64,000 bases of DNA, from the NCBI RefSeq assembly GCF_003063625.1, contig NZ_CP026604.1, forward strand, positions 1,984,001-2,048,000, in the 5' to 3' direction. The position numbers and the translations under genes are program-made. The DNA is from Saccharobesus litoralis. GTDB lineage: Bacteria > Pseudomonadota > Gammaproteobacteria > Enterobacterales > Alteromonadaceae. This document shows, piece after piece, positions 52,410-60,668 of the stretch; the first letter of the stretch is position 1; each line of letters begins with the position of its first letter. Below the pieces are notes generated by a model. The model was not told the origin of the DNA, ran no database searches, and saw only the letters and a list, made by a program, of their open reading frames with translations.

Positions 52410-54005
52410 TTAAAATGATTTTTTAACGCGTATCCCTAAGCGTTTTGCTAAACGGTTTAAGTTAGCTCTGTCGGTTTTTAATTCGCGAGCCGCTGCTGCC
52501 ATATTAAAATCATTTTGTTGTAATGACTCAACGATGATTTGGCGTTGAAATGATTCTGTTGCCTCTTTTAACCCTAATGGTTGAGTTGCAACATGAGTTG
52601 ATAAGTTAACTAATGGGTTAGGTTTGTCTGGCGTTGATATGGCGCTTGGCGGTGAAAGGTGCTCACTTGCCACATCCACATGGCTTAAATCGAGTTTGAC
52701 TTGGCTGCTGTTTTGTTGATTTTTGGCTTTAACGGTTGCTCGGTCAATAACATGTTCTAGCTCTCGCACATTACCTGGCCAACTGTACTGATTCAACTGC
52801 GCTAATAAATCAGAACTAAATCTAACCTGTGTTAAGCCTAGTTTACGTCGCGCTTGTTCTGCGAAATACCCTGCAAGTAGGGTTATGTCAGTAAAGCGTT
52901 CGCGCAAGGCCGGAATTTTGATCGGGTAAACACTGAGCCTGTGATAGAGATCAGCGCGAAAACGACCTTGTTGTACTTCTTGTTTTAAATCGCGATTGGT
53001 TGCCGCTATAACACGGACATCAACTCTGGTAATTTGGTCTTGGCCGACTTTTTGTATTTCATTATTTTGCAATACTCTGAGTAATTTACTTTGCGCAGCT
53101 ATGGGTAATTCGCCAATCTCGTCAAGGAATATTGTACCTTCATGAGCCAGTGCAAATTTACCGGCTCTGTCGGATTCAGCTCCTGTAAAAGCACCCTTAA
53201 CATGGCCAAATAATTCACTTTCAATTAGGTTTTCAGGTAACGCGGCGCAGTTTACATAAACCAGAGGTTGTCGGGCACGCAATGATTTTTTATGCACATG
53301 GCGGGCGACTAATTCTTTACCCACGCCAGTTTCGCCCATAATTAGCACGGTAAAATTAGAAGGCGCAATAATATCCAGTTCATTACGTAAATCACGCATA
53401 CCTTGACTATCACCAATCAGCTCGCCGCCATCACGCTGTAATGCGGCTTGGCTGAGTTCGGCAACCACTTGTTGAGAATGGGTAGCTTGCTGTTCGAGTA
53501 AATCTAAGGTTAACGCGGTATTTAATGTTGCCGCTGCAATAGCGGCAACTATATCTAAGGTGTGCTTAGGAATATTGTCGAATACCTTGGGGGTTAGGCT
53601 GTCTAAGGTTAATAGTCCAATCAATTGATCTTCAAAATACAGTGGGATCCCCATACAGGCGTGGATTGGTAACTCTCCTTTGCGATTTAACAAAAGCCCG
53701 TCATAAGGGTCGGGAAGCGGGCTATCGGCCGCAAAACGGGTTGCTTCGCGATGTTTGCAAATTTCGGTAAACCTAGGGTGTTCGTGAATAATAAATCGCC
53801 GGCCTAAGGTATCTCGGCTCAAGCCTATGGTTGCTAACGGTTTAAGCGTATCGCCCTGACAAGCTAATATGGCAACAGCATCGCAAGAAATCGTTTTACT
53901 GACTGTTGCAAGTAGTCGATTAAATCTATCTTGATTGACTAAGCAGCTAGCTAAATCCAACGCCAATTCAAGTAAAGCTTTGCTATTAATTTGCTCAGTG
54001 TTCAT
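52410..54005 (-). CDS. norR: Nitric-oxide-responsive sigma-54 activator NorR
   Basis: The 531-residue protein has an N-terminal GAF domain (residues about 20-165) that in NorR binds NO through a non-haem iron. The AAA+ domain (about 195-420) carries Walker A GETGVGKE and the sigma-54 contact loop GAFTGAESDR. A Fis-type helix-turn-helix ends the protein (AAARELKTDRANLNRLAKRLG). It is divergent from nnrS. Two perfect NorR-type sites and a sigma-54 promoter lie in between, making the assignment strong. Confidence 0.94.
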   Translation of the reverse strand: MNTEQINSKALLELALDLASCLVNQDRFNRLLATVSKTISCDAVAILACQGDTLKPLATIGLSRDTLGRRFIIHEHPRFTEICKHREATRFAADSPLPDPYDGLLLNRKGELPIHACMGIPLYFEDQLIGLLTLDSLTPKVFDNIPKHTLDIVAAIAAATLNTALTLDLLEQQATHSQQVVAELSQAALQRDGGELIGDSQGMRDLRNELDIIAPSNFTVLIMGETGVGKELVARHVHKKSLRARQPLVYVNCAALPENLIESELFGHVKGAFTGAESDRAGKFALAHEGTIFLDEIGELPIAAQSKLLRVLQNNEIQKVGQDQITRVDVRVIAATNRDLKQEVQQGRFRADLYHRLSVYPIKIPALRERFTDITLLAGYFAEQARRKLGLTQVRFSSDLLAQLNQYSWPGNVRELEHVIDRATVKAKNQQNSSQVKLDLSHVDVASEHLSPPSAISTPDKPNPLVNLSTHVATQPLGLKEATESFQRQIIVESLQQNDFNMAAAARELKTDRANLNRLAKRLGIRVKKSF

Positions 54006-54008
54006 AAC

Positions 54009-54138
54009 TATAGTCTTCCCGCTCAGATTTTATGGTTCATTGTCAGCGCTTACTCTCGACTTTGCTTACATGGATGTAAGTACTTAGGTTTCGTCTGGAA
54101 CTAGAAACCTGCCCCTAAAACCCGATCGCTTTGACTAA
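54009..54138. repeat. Type E repeat, copy 2
   Basis: It shares TAGTCTTC, GCTCAGATTTTATGGTTCAT and CCCTAAAACCCGATCGCTTT with the copy at 47833. The middle differs: here it has TTACATGGATGTAAG and AGGTTTCG...AGAAACCT hairpins. It starts 3 bp upstream of the norR start codon, so norR transcription must start in or beyond it. Confidence 0.7.
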
Positions 54139-54186
54139 ATTCATGTATTTTGAGGTTTAGCGTTACGGTATCAATATAACTCTTAT

Positions 54187-54226
54187 GAGTCAAAAAGACT
54201 CTGGTATTTTAGAGTCTAAATGACTC
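54187..54226. promoter_or_regulatory. Two NorR enhancer sites
   Basis: GAGTC-AAAAA-GACTC (54187-54201) and GAGTC-TAAAT-GACTC (54212-54226) are identical inverted repeats with centres 25 bp apart. Both contain the GT-N7-AC pattern of NorR sites. They lie about 65-100 bp upstream of the sigma-54 promoter. Confidence 0.85.
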
Positions 54227-54288
54227 GATAAGTTGGTGTTTTAAAATTGTATTGAGTTAACTTGTTGATATTAATATAAAAAATAATA

Positions 54289-54305
54289 TTGGAATGCCGT
54301 TTGCT
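54289..54305 (+). promoter_or_regulatory. Sigma-54 promoter of nnrS
   Basis: TTGGAATGCCGTTTGCT has GG and GC separated by exactly 10 bases, the defining -24/-12 spacing, and fits TTGGCAC-N5-TTGC well. The nnrS start codon is about 60 bp downstream. Confidence 0.85.
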
Positions 54306-54362
54306 CTTATCCTAATGAGTTAATCGAATGTATTCGTTTTTATTTAGAGAGCTATTGCTACT

Positions 54363-55574
54363 ATGCTGCAAATATCAGAGCCAATAAATTCCCAAGCCGC
54401 TAGCCACAAAGTGTTTAGTTCACAAGCTTTGTTTGAATTGGCATTTAGGCCGTTCTTCTTGTTAGGTACTTTGTCTTCAATCGCAGCGCTAGGTTATTGG
54501 ATATTAATGTTAAATGGCTATGCTGGTTTTTCTTTGTCGGGCTTAAATCCAGTTGTTTGGCACTTGCACGAAATGTTGTTTGGCTTTGGTGCGACAGTCG
54601 CGGTGGGCTTTCTATTAACGGCAGTGCAAACTTGGACAGGATTAAAAAGTATTAAAGGCTGGGCGTTAGCCAGCTTAGTCGGCTTATGGTTGGCAGTTAG
54701 GCTATTTATTTGGCATAACACGCCAGATAGCTTAGCGTTCGCTTTAGGGTTACAAACACTATGGTGGTTGGGCGTGATTGCGGCAATGGCTAATTTAGTT
54801 TGGCGTAGTCGCAACAGTCGTAATTATCTGTTTGTTCCTTTGTTAATTGCGTTAATGTTGGTTAACAACGCCATTTTATTGGCTGACATTCAAGCGAACG
54901 TACCTTTAGCTCTACATTTAGGTCGAGTTTGTGTTTTGCTTTTTGTGGTTATGATGAGTTTGGTGGGTGGTCGTGTTATTCCATTTTTTACTTCTCGCGG
55001 GGCGCAAGTTGGCAGCATACAGCCGATTCATTGGTTAGAGCAGGCAGTAGTGGTATCAAGCTTGTTAATGGTCGTAACCTATTTTGCTAGTTATTTTGTG
55101 GCCAGTTTGACGATATTCAGTCATGGCTTGATGCTTATCGCGGCGTTACTGCACATGGCGCGTACCTTTAATTGGCAAACAGCTAAAACCTTATTTGTTC
55201 CCCTTTTATGGTCGTTACACTTGGCATATCTTTCTATGGCTATTGGCCTTTTTCTGTTAGGGCTTAGCTATTTTGTAGAAGTGTTAACCCTAAGCAGTGC
55301 GATGCACGTGATTACTATTGGTGCGATCGGTTTAATGATATTTGCCATGATGGCACGGGTATCACTGGGCCATACAGGTCGAGTATTGCAGGTGCCGCTT
55401 TTAGTTGGCGTTATGTTTGGCTTGGTATTTGTCGCGTTACTGGCCCGAGTGGTATTGCCTGTCTGGTTAGATACCTTATTGGCGTGGAACATTAGTGTTG
55501 CTTGTTGGATAACAGCCAGTGGTATATTTTTATGGCGCTACATGCCAATTTTGACTCGCCCTAGAGTTCGTTAG
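54363..55574 (+). CDS. nnrS: NnrS-family haem-copper membrane protein
   Basis: The 403-residue protein has about 12 hydrophobic segments and the NnrS start LFELAFRPFFLLG, with WHLHEMLFGFGATVAVGFLLTA, GGRVIPFFTSRG and a histidine-containing TM near the end (MHVITIGAIGLMIFAMM). NnrS proteins occur in NO-protection regulons. It is controlled by the NorR/sigma-54 region upstream. Confidence 0.93.
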   Translation: MLQISEPINSQAASHKVFSSQALFELAFRPFFLLGTLSSIAALGYWILMLNGYAGFSLSGLNPVVWHLHEMLFGFGATVAVGFLLTAVQTWTGLKSIKGWALASLVGLWLAVRLFIWHNTPDSLAFALGLQTLWWLGVIAAMANLVWRSRNSRNYLFVPLLIALMLVNNAILLADIQANVPLALHLGRVCVLLFVVMMSLVGGRVIPFFTSRGAQVGSIQPIHWLEQAVVVSSLLMVVTYFASYFVASLTIFSHGLMLIAALLHMARTFNWQTAKTLFVPLLWSLHLAYLSMAIGLFLLGLSYFVEVLTLSSAMHVITIGAIGLMIFAMMARVSLGHTGRVLQVPLLVGVMFGLVFVALLARVVLPVWLDTLLAWNISVACWITASGIFLWRYMPILTRPRVR

Positions 55575-55942
55575 AAAAGCGTAGAAAAGGTGTTATTTAA
55601 GTATTTATATTGATTGCTCCCCCCACTCTCTACTAACGCTATAAAAGCTGTAGAGCTAGCGCAGCACAAGGACGTGCAGTGCACCCAGTGGTCGTTATGT
55701 TTAATTTAGATTCAGGTGCAATTAATTCAGGAACAATCAATTCAGGACCACTAGAGAAAAGTACCCAATAATAAGACAAAAACTAGATTAAATCTGACCA
55801 AGATCAAATTGTAAAACCGCAAACAGGATAAAAATAAGACTGGTTAACAGTCAATGGCGCCTGTTTTTTGAAATACCCGAGCAATGACAAAGAAGCATTA
55901 CGAGCGTATTTCTAAATAATAGAAAAATATAACGGAGTTATT
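55575..55942 (+). other. 368-bp region upstream of the flavohaemoglobin gene
   Basis: No gene is seen. It contains three close ATTCAGG direct repeats (about 55708-55760) and the Hmp ribosome-binding site ACGGAG near 55931. I find no second GG-N10-GC promoter or GAGTC-N5-GACTC site, so hmp may be read from its own unidentified promoter or by read-through from nnrS. Confidence 0.5.
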
Positions 55943-57130
55943 ATGCTAACAGAGCAACATATTGCCACCATCAAAAGTACTATTCCTATTTTAGAAGAAG
56001 CAGGGCCCGCATTAACCGCGCATTTTTATAAGCGCATGTTCGAGCAAGATCCTCAGGTTAAGCATATTTTTAATATGAGTAATCAACGCTCAGGTGGTCA
56101 ACAGGCCGCTTTATTTGAAGCGATTGCCGCATATGCTAAAAATATTGAAAATTTAGGGGCGTTAACCGCTGCGGTTGAACGCATTGCGCATAAGCATACC
56201 AGTTTCAATGTGCAAGCCGAACATTATGAAATTGTTGGCAAGCACCTTATTGGTACGTTACACGATTTATTGGGCGAGGCTTTTACTCAACCCTTAGAAG
56301 ATGCTTGGACAGCAGCATACCTGTTTTTGGCAAAAGTATTTATTGATAGAGAAGAACAACTATACAGCCAGAATGAAACCGCTCAAGGTGGCTGGCGTGG
56401 CTTACGAGACTTTACTGTAGTTGATAAAATACCAGAATCAAAATGGGTAACGAGTTTTGTACTCAAACCACTTGATGGCGGTGAAGTTGTTAGTTATCAA
56501 GCAGGACAATATTTAGGTTTGCAGCTAGAGCCAAGCGATTCTGAGTATAAGGAAATTCGTCAATACTCGTTATCAGATAAACCGTCTGCTGATCATTATC
56601 GCATTTCAGTTAAACGAGAAGCCAATGAGAATCCAGGGGTTATTTCTAACTATTTACATGACTGCGTTAATGTCGGTGATGTAGTTAAGGTGATGCCTCC
56701 GGCGGGTGACTTTTTCTTTGTCGATAAAAATGCTCCCGTTGTTTTAATTTCGGCGGGCGTTGGTGCAACGCCAATGCAAGCTATGCTAGAAACACTAGCC
56801 GCACAAGATTACCCACAATCAGTTAGCTATTTGTACGCCTGTGAAGATAAAAGTGAACATACTTTTGCTAAGCGTACAGCTGAGTTAACCCAAGCTAAAG
56901 CTTGGCAAAACTTCGCTTGGTATCGAACCAATAGCACTAAAGCACAAGGTGTAATAAATGGTTTAATGGAGTTAAAGCCGTTAGCTGAGCAGCTACCGTT
57001 AGCCGATGGCGATTTTTATATCTGTGGACCTGTCGCATTTATGCAGTTTATTAAAGGCCAATTGCTCGAACTTGGGGTGACAGAGACACAAATTCATTAC
57101 GAAGTATTTGGTCCTCATAAAGGGTTATAA
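55943..57130 (+). CDS. hmp: Flavohaemoglobin, nitric oxide dioxygenase
   Basis: The 395-residue protein has an N-terminal globin domain (residues 1-140) with the proximal His in RIAHKHTSF, a ferredoxin-reductase-type FAD domain (about 150-255; RQYSLSD) and an NAD-binding domain (VVLISAGVGATPMQAML, FYICGPVAFMQF). Hmp oxidises NO to nitrate. Together with NorR and NnrS it forms a compact NO-defence module. An ACGGAG ribosome-binding site precedes the ATG. Confidence 0.96.
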   Translation: MLTEQHIATIKSTIPILEEAGPALTAHFYKRMFEQDPQVKHIFNMSNQRSGGQQAALFEAIAAYAKNIENLGALTAAVERIAHKHTSFNVQAEHYEIVGKHLIGTLHDLLGEAFTQPLEDAWTAAYLFLAKVFIDREEQLYSQNETAQGGWRGLRDFTVVDKIPESKWVTSFVLKPLDGGEVVSYQAGQYLGLQLEPSDSEYKEIRQYSLSDKPSADHYRISVKREANENPGVISNYLHDCVNVGDVVKVMPPAGDFFFVDKNAPVVLISAGVGATPMQAMLETLAAQDYPQSVSYLYACEDKSEHTFAKRTAELTQAKAWQNFAWYRTNSTKAQGVINGLMELKPLAEQLPLADGDFYICGPVAFMQFIKGQLLELGVTETQIHYEVFGPHKGL

Positions 57131-57138
57131 GGTTGATG

Positions 57139-57187
57139 CGGTGAAAATAGAACCATGTATTAGTACCGATATTTCACCGGTTTTCTT
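57139..57187 (+). terminator. Probable terminator after hmp
   Basis: CGGTGAAA and TTTCACCG form an 8-bp stem with a 25-nt loop, followed by GTTTTCTT, nine bases after the hmp stop. Confidence 0.5.
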
Positions 57188-57296
57188 CCACTAGCTTCCT
57201 TCCACCAGCTCCTACTTAAGCGGACGGGTTGCTGTGGCCAAAGGCGGTCATAAGCAACCTTGTTCGCGGTTTTGTTCGCCGCTTTTAAATTTATTC

Positions 57297-57475
57297 TTGC
57301 GTAGGGTTTATGGTTTGTTAGCGCTTACTATCTATTGATGATTCATTTCTGTGGGTGAGCATTTATGCTTGCAGAGCCTGCACACCTTTCTAACCAAGAG
57401 ACAAGGATGCAGGTAATTAAGATTTGCCGACAACAAAAATCTTGGATATTTGCAGAGACTCTAAACTAAAATCTG
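57297..57475 (-). repeat. Type E fragment and reverse type B repeat
   Basis: GGGTTTATGGTTTGTTAGCG (near 57305) resembles the left part of the type E repeat. From 57349 GGGTGAGCATTTATGCTTGC with AGAGCCTGCA is an inverted type B palindrome, followed by a hairpin AAGATTT...AAAATCTT like that at 33610. Confidence 0.6.
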
Positions 57476-57503
57476 TGGTTTTGTTGGCTTTATTCTTTAG
57501 CTT

Positions 57504-58268
57504 TTATTTATGCTCGGCCAAAAAAATCTCATTTCTAGGTGTCGAGCCAAGTGGCTTATCAAAACGTTTTAAACCTTGGGCTTTAGCGAGTTTCGCGACT
57601 ATGGTGCGGTTAAATTCGCTATTGGTTTCGTCAGCTAAAAAGCTGTCGATATCCAACCATCGTGCATCAAGAATTTCATCAGGTTGGCTAATAATAATTT
57701 CTTTGTTTAATGGTTTTAGCTTGCAAATAAAATAGATATTCGATTTACCGAAACGATAAGGGTGTTTCGTGCCAAAGCCCATGAGTGCTTCAAATTCGGT
57801 TTTAATACCTGTTTCTTCTTCGGTTTCTCGCATGGCGGCTTCGGCGATATCTTCACTCAATTCTACATGACCACCAGGTAGTTTAAAGCCGCCGACTTTT
57901 TGTGCCGAGTCTTTAACTAGCAATATCTGATTGTTATCGTTAATCACTAAGGCACCAGCACCGATTGAATGTGTAGGGACAAATGGCGCGTAAGCATTAG
58001 GCTGTAAACGTAAAATCAAGGTGATTTCTTGTTCTAAACAGTTATGAAAAACAAAACCTTGCTCAGTACAAATTGGAATGAATAGGGCTTGCTCATGGGT
58101 TAAGGTAAGCCAGACTAATTGTTTGCCATGCTGTTGAAAGGTGTCTAAAGAAATTAATAAAGACTCGGTAAATTCATCCACGTCCTTTGGAAGCTGGTGG
58201 CTATCAATAATAACACCATTAAACGGATCATACTTAAAGTCGAGCAATTGAGTGTTCCCATAAATCAT
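57504..58268 (-). CDS. Nudix hydrolase with pre-Nudix domain (NUDT6-like)
   Basis: The 254-residue protein has an N-terminal pre-Nudix domain (residues about 10-95; DPFNGVIIDSHQL, LTHEQALFIPICTEQGFVFHN). The C-terminal Nudix domain has a complete Nudix box, from GGHVELSE to AMRETEEETGI, at about residues 130-155. This two-part layout is that of eukaryotic NUDT6 and plant NUDT2/7-type proteins. It would hydrolyse a nucleoside diphosphate-linked substrate that is not identifiable here. The gene stands alone. Confidence 0.92.
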   Translation of the reverse strand: MIYGNTQLLDFKYDPFNGVIIDSHQLPKDVDEFTESLLISLDTFQQHGKQLVWLTLTHEQALFIPICTEQGFVFHNCLEQEITLILRLQPNAYAPFVPTHSIGAGALVINDNNQILLVKDSAQKVGGFKLPGGHVELSEDIAEAAMRETEEETGIKTEFEALMGFGTKHPYRFGKSNIYFICKLKPLNKEIIISQPDEILDARWLDIDSFLADETNSEFNRTIVAKLAKAQGLKRFDKPLGSTPRNEIFLAEHK

Positions 58269-58423
58269 ATTTGCCCAGCAGTTTATAATTTTTAGTTGCC
58301 TGACACCACTTATCCCGATTATTTACCGCTTGGCACCTTTTTGCGCTGTTCAACTCATTTTGCTGCCATAGTTTAGCCATTGTTAAAACATTCATTGTTT
58401 AATGAGAAACTAAGGACAGAAAC

Positions 58424-60343
58424 ATGCAAGCTCTATCACTTTTACAAACAGTGCTTAAAAGCCGCGCGTTAAAGCAATTGATCATAGCGATAGCTACCGT
58501 AATCGTTTTCAGTACGGGCGTAAATGCCGAACAAAAACCACCAGAAAACATCGATGCATTAAAGGTTGCCGTGAATAACCTTGTTGAGCAAAGCCAAGCG
58601 CCAGCCGTGAGTTTAGGCGTTATCGAACAGGGTGAATTGGTGTGGGTACAAACTTACGGTTATGCCAACAAAGCGCAAAATATTGCTGCAACTAACGATA
58701 CTCTATTTCGTATAGGCTCAGTTTCAAAAATGTTTGTGGCCTTGTCAGTTATGAAGTTGGTTGAACAAGGGCAACTCAATTTACAAGACAAACTGGCAGA
58801 TTTAGCGCCCGAGATTGTATTTACTAATCAATGGGAAGATAAACATCCGATTAGATTAGTCCATTTACTTGAGCACACAACAGGCTGGCCCGATATTACA
58901 TTGGCTGAATACGCAATGGATGGCAAAGATGCCGTATTAGCCGAAGTGTTAATGCGCTACCCAGAAACCCGCACTTCTCGCTGGCAGCCAGGAACACGCC
59001 ACGCTTATAGCAATGTTGGTTCTGCTATTGCCGCTTTGATTGTCGAAAAAGTCACTGGGCAATTATTTGAAGACTATGTTGCGGGCCATTGGTTTAGGCC
59101 CTTGGGTATGCACAGTGCCACATACTTTGCAGCCACGCAGCCAACTAAAACCATGGCCACGGCTTACACTCCTAAAGGGGAAGAACCTTATTGGCATATT
59201 GCCTATCGCCCCGCTGGCTCTATTAACAGTACAGCTCAAGATATGACAAACTTGATCCAATTTTTTATTAATCGCGGTGCTGTTAACGGTCAAGCGTTAT
59301 TGTCGCCTGCCAGTATCAAGCGTATGGAAACACCAAAAAGCAACTTAGGCGCTGAATTAGGGATAACTCATGGATACGGTTTAGCTAACTACTCGTCGGG
59401 TATTAAACGTATCGCGTTTCATGGGCATAATGGTGCAGTGACAGGGGCATTTGCAGAGTTGGCTTATTCACCGCAACTACAAAGTGGCTTTGTTGTATTA
59501 ACCACAGGGCAAACCCCTGCTAATTGGCAGATTGCGCAAAAAATAAAACAATATTTGGCGCGAGATCAAAAAGTCGTTAAGCAAAACAACATGGCTTTGC
59601 CTCAAACCTTTGCTGATCTCAATGGCTACTATAAAAAAATTAACTATCGTAATGAGCATTCAGCGTTTATGTCAGATGTATTTGGCGTACATCAATTTTC
59701 GGTTGAGAATAACAAGTTCCGTAGCAAGCCATTGTTGGGCGGTTGGCTAAGTTCGGCCATTTGGTTAGATTCCGGCTCGGCAAATAGCAAGAGTACTGTG
59801 TTAACCGATGCTTGGGTTGGCTTACCTGCTGTCGCAAAAGTTATTGATCCACAAGTGGGTGAAGCCATTCAAGTCGGTAGTAATTTGTTTATACAACAAA
59901 CGGCATGGCAGGTTTGGAGCAAATTATTATTGGTGATCTTAACTGTGGTTATTGCCTTGGGTTATCTTGTTTATGGACTGATTTGGTATGTGCGCTATAT
60001 TAGCCAGCGCAATTTATCAGCTAGTCAGTTGTTAATTCGTCAATGGCCAACTTGGAATGCGCTGGTGTTTGTTGCTTGTGTTCTAGGTTCGGTATTTATT
60101 CCGGCAGTAATTGGCGTACATGGACTTAGTCAAATTGGTTTTTCAACCTTACTCATGTTTATATTCAGCAGTTTATATCCGTTAGTCGCTATAGCTGCGA
60201 TAGTGCAGTTGCTACGCAACTGGCCAAAAAATAAGGTGACAGTGGGCTATGCTTGGGCATTGACAGTATGTTGTATGCATATTGCGGCTAATGTGTTGTT
60301 ATATAGCTATGATAGTTTGTTTGTGCGAGTGTGGTTACTTTAG
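58424..60343 (+). CDS. Serine hydrolase (beta-lactamase/class C family) with C-terminal membrane domain
   Basis: The 639-residue protein has a signal peptide (about residues 1-36) and a class C beta-lactamase-like domain (about 40-380) with the SxxK motif in RIGSVSKMFVAL, the Tyr-Ser-Asn motif in HAYSNVGSA and a C-terminal HGHNGAVTGA in the KTG position. Four membrane segments follow (about residues 500-630). Similar proteins act as D-aminopeptidases or esterases, and the true substrate is unknown. The TAG stop is part of the 4-bp TTAG duplicated by a MITE-like insertion directly downstream. Confidence 0.92.
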   Translation: MQALSLLQTVLKSRALKQLIIAIATVIVFSTGVNAEQKPPENIDALKVAVNNLVEQSQAPAVSLGVIEQGELVWVQTYGYANKAQNIAATNDTLFRIGSVSKMFVALSVMKLVEQGQLNLQDKLADLAPEIVFTNQWEDKHPIRLVHLLEHTTGWPDITLAEYAMDGKDAVLAEVLMRYPETRTSRWQPGTRHAYSNVGSAIAALIVEKVTGQLFEDYVAGHWFRPLGMHSATYFAATQPTKTMATAYTPKGEEPYWHIAYRPAGSINSTAQDMTNLIQFFINRGAVNGQALLSPASIKRMETPKSNLGAELGITHGYGLANYSSGIKRIAFHGHNGAVTGAFAELAYSPQLQSGFVVLTTGQTPANWQIAQKIKQYLARDQKVVKQNNMALPQTFADLNGYYKKINYRNEHSAFMSDVFGVHQFSVENNKFRSKPLLGGWLSSAIWLDSGSANSKSTVLTDAWVGLPAVAKVIDPQVGEAIQVGSNLFIQQTAWQVWSKLLLVILTVVIALGYLVYGLIWYVRYISQRNLSASQLLIRQWPTWNALVFVACVLGSVFIPAVIGVHGLSQIGFSTLLMFIFSSLYPLVAIAAIVQLLRNWPKNKVTVGYAWALTVCCMHIAANVLLYSYDSLFVRVWLL

Positions 60344-60559
60344 TACTCCGATACAAAAGTTATGACAGGTTGAGCTCGTTTTTATTAGTAATCTAAGTAG
60401 AAAAGCGTGCGAGATTAAAGATCCGTTCCATTGTTGGACTGAATTTGTAGGGCCGAATTTATTTCGGCTAACACAAGGTTTGTCGATGTGAAATTGACCC
60501 TACAATTTAGCAATTGGTTATAAATTCAACCGTTCAAAACTTTTGAGTTAAGGTATTAG
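60340..60559. mobile_element. MITE-like element, copy 2 (212 bp, TTAG duplication)
   Basis: The element at 60344-60555 is flanked by TTAG on both sides. Its ends are imperfect inverted repeats (19 of 28 positions; TACTCCGATACAAAAGTT against TACCTTAACTCAAAAGTT). It is near-identical to the copy at 48100 but has about 20 extra bases around the type C three-way-junction core. The left TTAG supplies the TAG stop of the serine hydrolase gene. Confidence 0.82.
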
Positions 60560-60599
60560 AGCTTTTTAATTAACTTTGATTAGTTGACGTTGTTCAGTA

Positions 60600-60668
60600 T
60601 AGGTAGGTCTTTAGACCGATGGGTACGCGAGTTACAAAGGTATAGATATTGGCCTGAAGGCCAACCTA
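60600..60668 (+). repeat. Three-way-junction repeat, type F
   Basis: TAGG (60600) and CCTA (60665) form an outer stem. They enclose the hairpin GGTCT-TT-AGACC and the hairpin TTGGCCT-GA-AGGCCAA. The layout is the same as in the type B and C repeats although the sequence differs. The second group II intron starts at the very next base. Confidence 0.6.

Noticed and set aside
54160-54187. A third NorR site next to the two clear ones
   Set aside because: The sequence around ACTCTTATGAGT does not keep the GT-N7-AC spacing.
55800-55942. A sigma-54 promoter for hmp (GGCGCCTGTTTTTTG)
   Set aside because: The GG-N10-GC spacing is not met.
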